64,000 bases of DNA from Papilionanthe hookeriana x Papilionanthe teres (lineage: Eukaryota; Streptophyta; Magnoliopsida; Asparagales; Orchidaceae), in contig CM040430.1 of the NCBI GenBank assembly GCA_022702705.1, forward strand, positions 16,873,310 to 16,937,309, read 5' to 3'. The notes beneath the pieces are model-generated. The model made no database searches. It worked only from the letters and a program-made list of their open reading frames with translations, and was not told the origin of the DNA. Of the stretch, positions 1 through 10,045 are shown piece by piece. Made by a program: the position numbers and the translations under genes. How positions within the stretch are numbered: the first letter of the stretch is position 1; each line of letters starts with the position of its first letter.

Positions 1-1317
1 AAAGAAAAATGACAAATATAAGTCTCTATCTATTTCAGAAATATTTGTAGATTCTTCAAAATATATGATTCAAACATTTATTTTTCTCACTTAAAAATCT
101 TTATTTGAAAAATAATTTTACTTACTTATATTATAACCTTAAGTTTTAGATTTTCTATGAACTTATATCTTAAACTTTAGGTATGAAACCAATTTTTGAT
201 TAGGCCCTTAAATCCTCAAGCTTCTCCTCCCTTTTCATATACTATTTTTCACTTTTTTTTTAACAAAGCAATAATTACTATATCTGGATATGCCTTTAAT
301 GATTTTGAATTTCACCCTTTCATTTAAAATAAAAGTCAGATATATATCTTTCACTTAAAAATCATAATAATAGTATTTGAAATTACTCTTCAATAAAAGA
401 AATTTAAGCTTTGAAGAATAAAAGTTAAATCTTCTATTTATTTAAAAATACAAAACTTCTTACTAAAGATAGTTTAACTTTATTTAACACCTCTTCATTA
501 AGAAAATATTAACTTTAAGTTTTTTCATGATTACTATAAATTTTAACTAAATTTTTTTATTCATTTCTATATTCAAAATTTTGTTCCCCTAATATAACTT
601 CATGTACATAATTGTTCTCAATCAAGAATAAGATTTATTTTTAAGTATTTTTGAGAATCAAATAAAATTATAGGTTTTTGAAAATCTTTGTTTTTTTTTA
701 AATCCTCCCAAAATTTTTAATTAAGATAAAACATTTAAGCATAAGAAATGATATATTGGTGAGAAATAAAAACTGACATATCATGCTTGAAGGAATTTTT
801 AATATCCTAATTATGCAAGTATAACAATTTAAATAACAGAAGTAAAATGAAATCATATTTAGTTTGTTTTTTTTAAAATAAGAAAAGTAAAAATTTCAGA
901 AGACTTCTACAGTAGTGGAGGTTTTCAAAGCAAATACACACCAACTAAAATAACACACTGATATAGATAACAGATGATAGCGGAATTTGAAAAATTTTAA
1001 ACTTGTAGTTTCCTAAGTAGAAGTTCCTAATAGTGGTTTATAATCTCCTAACAGTTTTTGAATTAAAGTACACACTACTAAAAACTCTGACATAACATAC
1101 ATATAAAAACATTTACTATTACACACCATCACAAAGCAACATATAAATCCACAATAAAACAACAATAATACATGAATATGCATAACAGATAAATAGTACA
1201 ACTATAATCTGCATACTATCAAGGTTCACATCACAACACAATCATCAAACAAAACACTAGATAAAGTACACAGTAACACAGTATAACTACACAATAACTA
1301 AAACAAACAACATACAT
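1..1317. other. AT-rich non-coding tail of E0
   Basis: The sequence is very AT-rich with short homopolymer runs and no ORF with recognisable content. It lies downstream, in E0 orientation, of the 3' ORF, so it is probably 3' UTR or decayed LTR. I see no terminal repeat, tRNA or gene in it. Confidence 0.6.
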
Positions 1318-2465
1318 CTACTCTTCATCCTCATCATCATTATCTTGCTCGTTCCAATCCCTGGATGGCACATAAGGTATGTAGAATGGATGAGGGGGCA
1401 TCTCAGCACTCCGATCACCTCTAATCAGTCTATCCAAATATTGTTGATAATTCTCCTCATATTCCTCATGTTTTATAATATATCTCTCCACATTATCCAG
1501 CTTACCATCCATATCTTTCATATGCTCTCGAGTAAGACTCACTTTTTTCAAAATCTTTCTTAATAAACCAATCTGTGAATCAGTAGATGACGAAGCACGT
1601 GAAGTAGTAGCACGAGAAATAGATGCGAGCAGAAGCGAAGCGAGTAGAAGCCCTACCAAATCCTCCTCTCCAACCAAACTCTGAATGTACAGTGTAAGCA
1701 CCAACGTTTACACTGGTAATTGGTCTTAATGGCTGAAGTACCTCTTTCCAGGTTTCAAACTTCACTCCAGATCGTTCACATAGTGAATGAATCGAGCAAG
1801 GAAATCCCATACTTGCAGTCGTGGTTGATCTAGCATAGTTCAAAACTTAATTAAAAATTATACCTCTAATGTCAATAGGCTTCCCATGCTGAATACAATG
1901 GTTCAACACAGCTCTTTCTCTCGTTACTTCACTAGTATGACTCGAAGGTAACAACTTAGATGAGATAAAATAATGTCATGCCTTAGAAATGGCATTCAAT
2001 TTTGGAAGCAGAAAAGTTCACTCTTCTATCATTTGTTATTTTCCATAATCCTCTTCCATCAGTCAAAAATTCCATGATCTCATCTAATTCCCCTTCCGAA
2101 GGATGATAGTTAGAATAAAAACAGAATATGTCAGGAGGTAGTCCATAAAAAGTATTTATTACCCCATAAGATAAGTTGACCTCATGCCTCCTAACCATCA
2201 CTTGATTTTCTTCTGCAGCAGGTAAATTTACATAAAATTCTCTAACCACAGAAACAACAGCAACAGCAGAGAAGCAACAATAATTCTCCTAGTTTCTTCT
2301 AGCAATCATATCTTCAATCACCTCTCCTGGCTTACTAAACACAAGCTCAGGAATCAACATACGTGATTGCAATGCATCGATGTATCATTCCTCAGCCCTC
2401 ATACTAACAAATTTGTCAGAATCAAATCTCGTCTTTTCTCGTGAACGCTTCGACTTTAGAGCCAT
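1318..2465 (-). pseudogene. Athila-type 3' ORF with 'putative plant transposon protein' domain, frameshifted
   Basis: Translation on the minus strand starts at an ATG at 2465-2463 with a basic N-terminus (MALKSKRSREKTRFDSDKF). It then reads through stops into a segment around 2249-1983 containing VREFYVNLP, INTFYGLPPDIF and later SMGFPCSIHSLCERSGVKF. These are the hallmarks of the domain found in the env-position ORF of plant Athila-like elements (I believe Pfam PF20167). A frameshift near 1850 and another near 1700 lead to the C-terminal part, which is charged, probably coiled coil, and ends in HPFYIPYVPSRDW plus an acidic tail. The function of this protein family is unknown. It follows the integrase, as expected for Athila. 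It is clearly broken here. Confidence 0.65.
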
Positions 2466-3300
2466 TTCTAAAAATTTACGAAAAATTCACCATAAATTTC
2501 AAAATCAAACTAAAGTTGCTAAATTATCTTCCAAAAGATATTTTCACTAAATCCAAGCAATTTCTCAAGTTTTTCCTCAAATTATCACCATGAATAGTGA
2601 TTTTAAGATTTCCATAATGTACTCAAAATACATGGTGAAAATAAAAAAATTTTACTTAAGAGTAGTGCTCTTACCTCAAGGAATCCAAATCTAAAAATTT
2701 TTATTCAGATCGGCTATTAAATGATTCACAATATGATGCCCTAGGCTCCTCTTTCGCGGTAAACCGAAGGTTGAAGACGATGGGGTGGTTGAAAATGGCA
2801 ATTTTTGGGTTTTTAACTGTTGGGAACCAATTTTCGCGAACTGGCGCCTAAGCGCGAACTCTCGGCGCTTAGCCGTGAAATCTGGCGCTTAGCCGCCAAT
2901 ACTCAAATTTTCATAATTAAGGTATATGCACTAAATCACTTTGTTAATTACCCTTAATTAGTCCAGAATAATTAGTTCTCCCCACATGAATCTTCTAATA
3001 CTCCAAATCAAATTTTAATATCCATTGATTCCACACAAATTTAACACAACACAAACTTATATTAAAACAAACATAACACTTAATACAATACTAGAATTTC
3101 TATCCAAACATAAAGGATGAAATTCTCTAAATACAAGAGACTTTAATCTCAAACTGATAAGTATACATCTCTAGGATGTAACCATCACATCATCAGGCTT
3201 AGTTAATATTTAAATAAAAACACTAAACACACCAAACATAACACACAAGAACACTAAACATAACACATAAGAACACTAAATAAATAGAAACAAAACACTC
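2466..3300. other. Non-coding spacer between the two E0 3' ORFs
   Basis: No coding content is supported. The stretch contains a small cluster of GC-rich inverted motifs (listed separately) in otherwise AT-rich DNA. The stretch 3000-3300 has only A/C-rich low-complexity sequence. Confidence 0.5.
2843..2898. repeat. Inverted/direct GC-rich motif cluster (GGCGCCTAAGCG / CGCTTAGCCG)
   Basis: GGCGCCTAAGCG at 2843-2854 is followed by two copies of a GGCGCTTAGCCG-type word (about 2864-2875 and 2884-2895). The first and later words are near reverse complements, so a short hairpin can form. The same arrangement recurs at 3911-3946 upstream of the other 3' ORF, which indicates duplication of the whole spacer-plus-ORF unit. 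Confidence 0.7.
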
Positions 3301-3705
3301 TTAATTCCATTCTCCATTAGGTGGAATATATCCAGGACCACTATTATTCTCATTTGACCTTTCTGGAATATAAATTTGATAGAATGGGTGATAATTGTTC
3401 ATTCTTACATCATCTTCTTCAATCCATTTGTTCTTCACAAACATCGCCTTATCTATTTCTTCTACGTACCTTGAATGATTGAATTGCATCTTGAGTTGCC
3501 ATCCCGTGTGTTCCAAATGTAAGTTAGTATCATTTATCTTTGCTTCCATTGAAGTCACTTGGGCTTCAATTTTTGCAATCATTTCTGCAATACCCTGAAT
3601 ACTAACAGCAAGATATCCATTAAATAACTCTTTAGCACTATCACTAATGAACTTACTTTTGTCAGAATCTTGCTTCTTCTTCATCTCATTCTCCCAGTAA
3701 GACAT
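3301..3705 (-). CDS. E0 small 3' ORF, 134 aa, paralogue of the C-terminal part of the other 3' ORF
   Basis: The ORF is intact from ATG (3705-3703) to stop and encodes a hydrophilic protein rich in Lys, Glu and Asn. The heptad-like stretch at residues ~40-75 (IAEMIAKIEAQVTSMEAKI) suggests a coiled coil. The C-terminus NNYHPFYQIYIPER resembles PPHPFYIPYVPSRDW of the ORF at 1318-2465, and both follow the same GC-rich inverted motif. I infer a duplication of the 3' ORF tail. Its function is unknown. It lies where Athila elements carry their env-like region, but I see neither signal peptide nor membrane segment. Its intactness may be chance, given its length. Confidence 0.45.
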   Translation of the reverse strand: MSYWENEMKKKQDSDKSKFISDSAKELFNGYLAVSIQGIAEMIAKIEAQVTSMEAKINDTNLHLEHTGWQLKMQFNHSRYVEEIDKAMFVKNKWIEEDDVRMNNYHPFYQIYIPERSNENNSGPGYIPPNGEWN

Positions 3706-4140
3706 GATGCACTCAAAATTCTCTTCTTAAGACTTTAGAAATGAAAATAGGAATTGGGGCAACTGTTTTTCTTAATTCAGATCCTTTTTTATAGACTTGG
3801 GAATTGTTAGAACAGCCCCAAGACGTTTATAAACTCCAAAATAACTCCCAAAACTTCTCCCCTACGGTCTAGGCTTCTAAATCCACATTTTTCACATTTT
3901 TTATAACTGCGGCGCCTAAGCGTCAACTAGTCAGCGCTTAGCCGCCAGTGCACAATTTAGCACAGGTCTGCTAAGTGTTCAAATTTTCATTCTGACTTCT
4001 CTAAATCATCAATTAAGGTCAAATAAACTCTACGTAAGTTTAAAAACTCCAGATTACTACCACTAAAAACATAAAAACAAACCAAACAAAGCAAACAAAA
4101 CACATAAAACAAACATAAAGCAAAGCACACCGATAAATAT
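3706..4140. other. Non-coding spacer after E0 integrase, with second copy of GC-rich inverted motif
   Basis: GGCGCCTAAGCG (3911-3922) and AGCGCTTAGCCGCC (3933-3946) form an imperfect inverted pair about 10 bp apart, matching the cluster at 2843-2898. No ORF is supported. At the right edge, 4140-4155, lies the minus-strand word GGGAGGCAACCCA, which commonly follows pol in Athila-like elements. Confidence 0.5.
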
Positions 4141-5065
4141 GGGTTGCCTCCCACAAAGTACTTGTTTTAACGTCTTCGACTCGACAAACCAGAACTCATT
4201 CTGAGTGACCCAACATCAAATTCTCATCAGATTTAGATTTATTGACTGAAAAATATGGTTTAAGCCTATGTCCATTAACATTAAATATTTTTCCAGTCTT
4301 AGGATCTTGAATATCTACAGCTCCATAAGAATAAACTTTTATAACAATAAATGGACCCATCCACTTGGACTAAAGTTTTCTAGAAAATATTCTCAATCTA
4401 GTATTATACAGCAAAACTTGTTGTCCTGGTACAAGACTTTTGGTAAGAATCTTCCGATCATGTCATAACTTCATTTTTTCCTTATAAATCTTAGCATTTT
4501 CATAAGATTCATTCCTTATTTCTTCAAGCTCATTCAATTGCAATAATCTCTTTTCAGCAGCATCTTTCAAATTATAATTGAACTCTTTAATAGCTCAATA
4601 TGCTTTATGCTCAAGTTCAAAGGTAAATGACAAGCTTTTCCAAAAATCAGCCTATATGGGGACATTCTTATAGGTGTTTTGTAAGCAGTCCTATAGGCCC
4701 ACAAAGCATAATCAAGTTTAATTGACCAATCCTTTCTATTTGGATTAACAGTGTTTTCCAATATTCTTTTAATTTCACGATTGGATAATTCAACCAAACC
4801 ACTTGTCTGTGGATGATAAGCAGTAGCAATGCGATGGTTAATATGATATTTCTTTGCGAACTTCCCAATAATCGCATTTCTAAAATGACTTCCCCCATCA
4901 GTTATGATTACTCTTGGTATTCCAAATCTACAAAATATATTCTTTTCTAAAAACTTTGCAACACTTTGAGCATCACATCGAGGTAAAGTGATAGCTTCAA
5001 TCCATTTGGTAACATAGTCTACTGCTATCAAAATATAAACATTTCCAAAAGATGGTGTAAATGGT
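4141..5065 (-). pseudogene. E0 integrase, core and C-terminal domain (3' part of the split pol)
   Basis: This is the catalytic core of a Ty3/gypsy integrase. The DDE residues are all visible: Asp in ILIAVDYVTKWIEA, Asp in VIITDGGSHF and Glu in SGLVELSNREIK. The open frame runs 5031-4567. Upstream, the same frame continues to the E1 junction as PFTPSFGNVYIL. Downstream, after stops and shifts, the C-terminal region is readable to about 4200: NELEEIRNESYENAKIYKEK, then SKWMGPFIVIKVYSYGAVDIQ and VNGHRLKPYF, the Athila-type C-terminal module. The zinc-binding N-terminus lies at 59600-60200. The gene is dead because of the E1 insertion and the in-frame stops. Confidence 0.85.
5061..5065. repeat. 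Left target-site duplication of E1 (ATGGT)
   Basis: The 5 bp immediately left of the E1 LTR start TGTTGACC are ATGGT. The 5 bp right of the E1 LTR end CCGACA are TTGGT (59600-59604). They match at 4 of 5 positions. Reading the host integrase on the minus strand, both flanks encode the same Gly-Pro site, which supports a true 5-bp duplication with one later substitution. Confidence 0.75.
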
Positions 5066-6089
5066 TGTTGACCTCAATTTTGGTGAGGTCTTTTCTCTTC
5101 TCTCTCCTTAGTACTTAGGATCTAGCCTTAGGCTTTTCCTTTAACTAATCTTAGAGGACTAGAAATGGAACCCACCATTTAGAAATTCAAACTACTTCTT
5201 AACTCCCTGCAAACCCCACAAGCTTGATTGTAGACCCCTAATCACCTAGAGGGTTGAAATTAAATGTGGAGGTTTAAAGGATGAGTTCCCTATAGGACTA
5301 TTTGGCCTTAAGAATACTCTGGATGGCATGGTCTGGTGAGGGTTGACTTGCACATACACCACACTCTCACACACATCCCAAGTCCTAAAACCACATTCTC
5401 ACCCAACTTGACTTTCTGACTCATGTAGGTAATTCATATGGATGGTCCTTAACCCCTAAGCCCCTGGCTAAGAGGGTTAGGAACAACATAGTGAATGCCT
5501 CAAATGAGTCCTCTCATGGCACATATGGGCTTGATAAGGCTTCATGGCTTAACCAAAATGATTCCATTTCACTCAAACTTGATCAATCTTCATTTTTCCA
5601 AAATTTCAGTTTTTGACCCCCGGGGCCCCGAACCCACCAAACCTACTAAATACCCTTGAAACTACCCAAAATTTACAAAATCACCTAAATTACCCAAAAT
5701 TCCTCAAGATCAATCCTAAACATTTCCCCCCACTCAAATTGACCATATTTGACCAAAAATACCAAAATTTCCAAAAATACCCCTAAACCCCCTCAAAATT
5801 ACCAAAATACCCTTTTACCCCCAAAAATCCAAAAATTATAAAAATTCCCAGAAAATTCCAAAAAATCCCAAATATTCTCAATTTCATTTTGTTTAACTAC
5901 ACCATGAGCCAATTTTGTAAATTTACCCCACTTTTACCAAAACCCCCAATTTGACCCATTTTAAACCCAAGTGAATTCAATGTCAAACCAAACCACCCCA
6001 ATTCACCTCAATTTTGGTCCAATTCAATTCTAAACTTCAATTCAATATCCCCAATATCAATTTAGACCAAATACAAGTCCAATTTGGTT

Positions 6090-6490
6090 GAAATTTGGGC
6101 CCAATTCCAATTTGGGGCTTAAGGCCCAATTTTGACCTATGACCCAAACCTAGCCCAATTCAACTCCAATTGGCCCCAAATCTTTTCTAAAACCTTCATG
6201 ACATTTCCACAAACAAAACACTAACTTAATTTGCCCAATTTGAACTACTTTGGCCCCTTTACCAAAAAAGCCCAAATTCAACCCAATTCTACTCCAAATC
6301 ACACCAAATTGATTCCAAACCATTCATGAAACATCCCTAAACTAAACCCAACATTTATTTGACATGATCCTTTAAAAAATTTTCATCCTATATTTACTTT
6401 AAGTCTAAAAGCCCACTTCCTTAAACCACTTTAAAAGCCCATCCAAAATTATTTGAAAAAGCCCAAAATCAATCCAAAGCCCACATGACA
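6090..6490 (+). promoter_or_regulatory. Cluster of GCCCA (site II-like, TGGGCY) words in E1 U3
   Basis: I count nine GCCCA words here, e.g. at about 6098, 6121, 6151, 6232, 6268, 6408, 6431, 6460 and 6477. The reverse complement TGGGC(C/T) is the plant 'site II' element bound by TCP factors in promoters active in dividing cells. The cluster lies about 0.7-1.1 kb upstream of the TATA-like box. The same words recur in the 3' LTR and, as TGGGC on the plus strand, in both E2 LTRs (about 23400-23830 and 43270-43700). The regulatory role is inference. The words may simply reflect composition, because the sense strand is strongly G-poor here. Confidence 0.35.
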
Positions 6491-7219
6491 TTTTCATCTC
6501 ATCATCCATTTAATTGAATCACACCCTATGTTTCAAATTCATCATTGAATTTTTCTAAACTAAGCCATGTGCCAAATTATCCCTAAATACCAAAAATCCT
6601 TAAAACCCTTTTTCATGAAACAAGGCAACCCTTTTCCAAGCCAAATGTAAGCCAAATGTGAGCCATTTGCAAGCCATATGAAGCCATGAGAGTTTTGACA
6701 CCTCACCATGGCATTTATGGCAAATGGAGGGACCCCTTTCATAAGCCATCTTTAAGCTTTTTTAACCTCATCCATGATACACACTAAACCATGCTTAGCC
6801 ACCTCACCATGGATGGAGACTTCTCCACTCCAATTCGACTCGAGCCATATGATTCCCTTCGACCCAAATCAGGCCTTGGTGGGTGCACCAAACCCAAATC
6901 CATGCATTTGACCAAACCAAGCCCAAAATGATTCCTTCCCCCTTCCACTTTGATTCAACTCCTTTACACTTGGCTTTTGCCAATTGAACTCACAAAACTC
7001 AAGCACTGACCTCCCTGACCCTGAGGGTGACCCATGCCTGGCCGGCCAGCCACCACAGCCGCCGGAAACCACCAAGCCGAGAGGCTTGATTTGAATCAAA
7101 AATTTAATTTGAATTAGCTGACTTGTCCCAACCAAAATGGCCATTGCAGTTATTCTTCCCTTGCCCTGAGCAGTGGATCCAAGCCATTAAACCCTCCCGG
7201 GAGGCCCTCCAGCCACCTC

Positions 7220-7227
7220 TATTTAAA
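7220..7227 (+). promoter_or_regulatory. TATA-like box of E1 5' LTR (TATTTAAA)
   Basis: CTATTTAAAC at 7219-7228 lies in a locally GC-richer stretch and is conserved in all four LTRs (54465-54472 plus; 22645-22652 minus; 42531-42538 minus). Conservation in an otherwise divergent region makes it the best promoter candidate. It would give a U3 of ~2.15 kb and a transcribed R-U5 of ~5 kb. There is no direct evidence for the start site. Confidence 0.5.
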
Positions 7228-7645
7228 CCCACTCACCTCTCAGCCAAACAAGGTGATGAACCAGACCTTAAGGAAACTCTGCCAAAAATTCTCCAGGAGC
7301 TTCTCCTAACCCAGAGCAATTGATCCCCAGTGTTCCTTTGCCCTGAACCCCATTAACAGAGCTCAATTTCTGAGCTGAAAATCCACCCAAAAACCAGGAC
7401 ATCTCTGGAACCTCCACCAAATCCAAATTAAACTCACCCACACCTGCACAGGACCAAGAGAAGGAGTTCCCCAGTGAAAGCCCCATCTCCAGGACACCCA
7501 GTTGCTCCAGCCTCCAAGCTTTGAAATTGGCTGTGGACACTTTCATACTTAGACAATTCCCCAGAGCCAGAGACTTCATCTGGAGCTTGCTTGGACTCAA
7601 TCGAAGGTGACACAACCCTCAGATCGAAGCTTCACTTCTCTGAGC

Positions 7646-7655
7646 AAAGGTATGA
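7646..7655 (+). promoter_or_regulatory. Candidate 5' splice site in the E1 leader (AAAG|GTATGA)
   Basis: The GT at 7650-7651 follows GAGCAAAG about 420 bp after the TATA-like box. The site is present in all four LTRs (54895-54896 plus; 22221-22220 minus; 42106-42105 minus, where it reads GTTTGG). The DNA beyond it is AT-rich like a plant intron. Splicing from here to the acceptors at ORF1 and at the AlkB ORF would remove the ~5 kb leader. This is a prediction from sequence only. Confidence 0.4.
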
Positions 7656-7814
7656 ACTCATTCTTCCTCCTGAGCTTCCAGGAACTCTCCATTTTGTTTG
7701 AGTTAATTTCATAGCTTATAAACCGTACGGATGTGTTCGTCTCTTCAAGACGAATCCATAGAGCATAAGAACTCGAAAATCCATTGAGAATAGAGAGAGA
7801 TATTAGGGTTTGAG

Positions 7815-8035
7815 TGTGGACGGTCACGGGTGCACACCAGTCGTAAACGATGACCAGGAGCCGTTGGATCGCGCGTGTATCGAGCGAATGGTCGAGATCA
7901 AGCCGGACAGCGGAATGTTACGTGAACCGCGGGCCCCTGGAGCGCTGAGTCAGATGGCGGCGCCGAATCACAGAGCGACGCGTGGGCTTTCGATCCGCCG
8001 TAGGATGACGCGGCGCCGAGTCGGATAAGTAGGAA
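7815..8035 (+). other. GC-rich block inside the E1 5' LTR
   Basis: A ~220-bp block of high GC content with many CpG words sits between AT-rich flanks. It includes CCGTTGGATCG and a second GC-rich part near 7960-8020. Equivalent blocks are at 21845-22062, 41733-41945 and 55060-55275. The 72-aa frame through it differs between family members and is not convincing as a gene. It could be an untranslated structured segment or a regulatory block. Confidence 0.5.
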
Positions 8036-9844
8036 ATTAGGATATTTTTGATTTATTTAAATACCAGAAATTCAAAAATTTATATCTTTGCATAGAAAAA
8101 TCACAAAAATAAAATAAAAATACCCTCTTACTCAGTGAATAGAGGAAAATAATGTAGAAAAGAAATCAAGTTAATTGGATGAGTATTTTATTTTTAATAA
8201 TTTATTTACTATTTCCAATATTTTAATTCTCCATTTGCATAGAAAATTCACCATGGTATGAGACCATAGGGCTTTTGAAGCCTCTGATCTTGGGAACATT
8301 CCCTAAATTTTTCAAGGTCAGAGGCCATCTCTGTGAAGAGTTATTGATTTTTCAAGTTCATGTCATTGTTTTAGTTATTTTAATTCCAATAATTAGCATG
8401 TTATAAAATAAATTCTAGGAAAATTTGGTGGTGTTTCTTAGGACCAGGGTACCCTATGAAAAATATATTCTGAGTTAATTCATTCATAATAACCTTAATT
8501 GGCCTAAACTCCCAAAATTGAATTTGAATTAATTAGGGTTAACCACACACCAAGTTGACTTGAAAACAATTTTCCATTGTTCTTTAGGGTCATAGAAACC
8601 TTACCTAAAATTTTGAAATCAATTGAACTTGATTAACCCCATCAAATGGATTAATTAAGCCTCATAAGCAAAATAGAACTTTAAAAATTCACAACTCCAA
8701 AAATACTTTTCAAAAATTCACAAAAATAGTTTTGAAACTTCTCTGATATCAGAGGAGTTCATGAAAATTAAAATTGGAATTTTCTAAAAAAGTTGATTTT
8801 TCACAATATTTTAATATTTTAATAATTAAAAAATAATAAAAATCACAAAAATATTAAAAATCATAAAAATGTCACATTTTGACTCCTAATCACTTAGGAA
8901 CAAACCAAATATTTTTCCTAAGTCCCTAGGATAAGATATTGAATTTTAAAGGCTTAATGTAATTTTTAATATTAAAAAATGAATCTTCAACCTTTCTCAC
9001 TAAAATAAATCTAATAAATCAAAGAAAAATCATAAAATTGTAAAATTTCTTTCTATAGACTTCTTGAGGTCAGAGAAATTTAACAAAAATATAAAATCTA
9101 TTTTTCAAACTTTTATTTTATTTTAAAATTAATTAATACTCTAAAACTCAAAATATTTATAATAAATAAAATATAATTCAAAAAATCACCAAAATTGGTC
9201 CAAGTGGTCCTCTAGTCATTAGAAACATCCCATAATTTTCTTAAGGATAGAAACTTTACCTTAGTCATGTTTTTGAATTTTCTTTGAAAACCCCTATTTT
9301 CTACTAAAAATAATTATATAAATAAATTGAATTCAGAAAAATCACATTTTCTCCTCAAATGTCTTAATTGACATATGAGTGAGGTGACATAAAAATTTCA
9401 AATTCATATGAGCTCAATTTAGTGAGTTATGAAATAAGTAAGCCTAAAAGGGCATAAAGGTAATTAAGAATTTTAACCCTTAATTAAAACTTTAGGTTTA
9501 ATCAAAATGGAGGGTAAAATATTTGATTTTAACTTTCTCTTGGATGATTGAAACTCAGGGAAATTAAAAGGGTAGAAACCCATATAGCATTTTGAAAATA
9601 TCAAAATGAAACTCTAATTAATTAAATAATTTAAATTTTGGAAAGAATATATATATTTAAATTTGGATTATTAAAATAGGAATATTATTAAAAGGATATT
9701 TATTCTTTAATTTAACAAATCCCTAAATAAGTCACTTCAATAATATTTAATTCTTAATTAAATTTTAAAATAATAACTCAAGCTAAATAAATAAAAAAAA
9801 ATTAAAAGAAGATAACCTTAAAGCTTAAAATGTTAAATGGTACA

Positions 9845-10045
9845 ATAATTAAAATTAAAATTAAAATTAAATTAAATTAAATTAAATTAAGTCAAGTCAA
9901 ATTTTAAATTAAATTAAATTATTACCTTAACAATTAAATTAAATTAAATTTAAAATATTGAAATTAAAATTAAATTAAAATTAAATTAAATTAAATTAAA
10001 TTAAAATTAAATCAAATTAAATTAAATTAAATTAAATTAAAATCA
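9845..10045 (+). repeat. Low-complexity AAATT pentamer tract
   Basis: A run of (AAATT)n with interruptions, repeated in every LTR of the family (57095-57320; 19805-20060 and 39725-39975 as the complement). Copy number differs among the four LTRs, as expected for slippage. Confidence 0.85.

Larger units (their letters stand above)
1..5065 (-). mobile_element. Left piece of host element E0 (Athila-like Ty3/gypsy), 3' part
   Basis: This is the downstream part, in minus-strand orientation, of a decayed Athila-type retrotransposon. It holds the integrase core and C-terminus, then two 3' ORFs in non-coding DNA. The upstream part lies at 59600-64000, and the two were contiguous before E1 inserted. 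The break falls in the integrase N-terminus: the right piece ends in a Gly-Pro codon pair and the left piece resumes in frame a few residues before the first catalytic Asp. No LTR of this element is recognisable, so its 3' end is either beyond position 1 or too decayed to see. Confidence 0.85.

Noticed and set aside
1013..1201. 62-aa minus-strand ORF
   Set aside because: Low-complexity AT-rich sequence with no recognisable domain, downstream of the host 3' ORF.
7123..7323. Sense-strand 66-aa ORF with partial similarity to an E2 LTR frame (IKPSREALQPPLFK)
   Set aside because: It spans the TATA-like box, so most of it would not be transcribed. The similarity follows from DNA conservation.
7268..7615. 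115-aa minus-strand ORF, repeated at 54513-54860
   Set aside because: It is repeated only because both E1 LTRs carry it. It is antisense to the element and not kept in the E2 LTRs.
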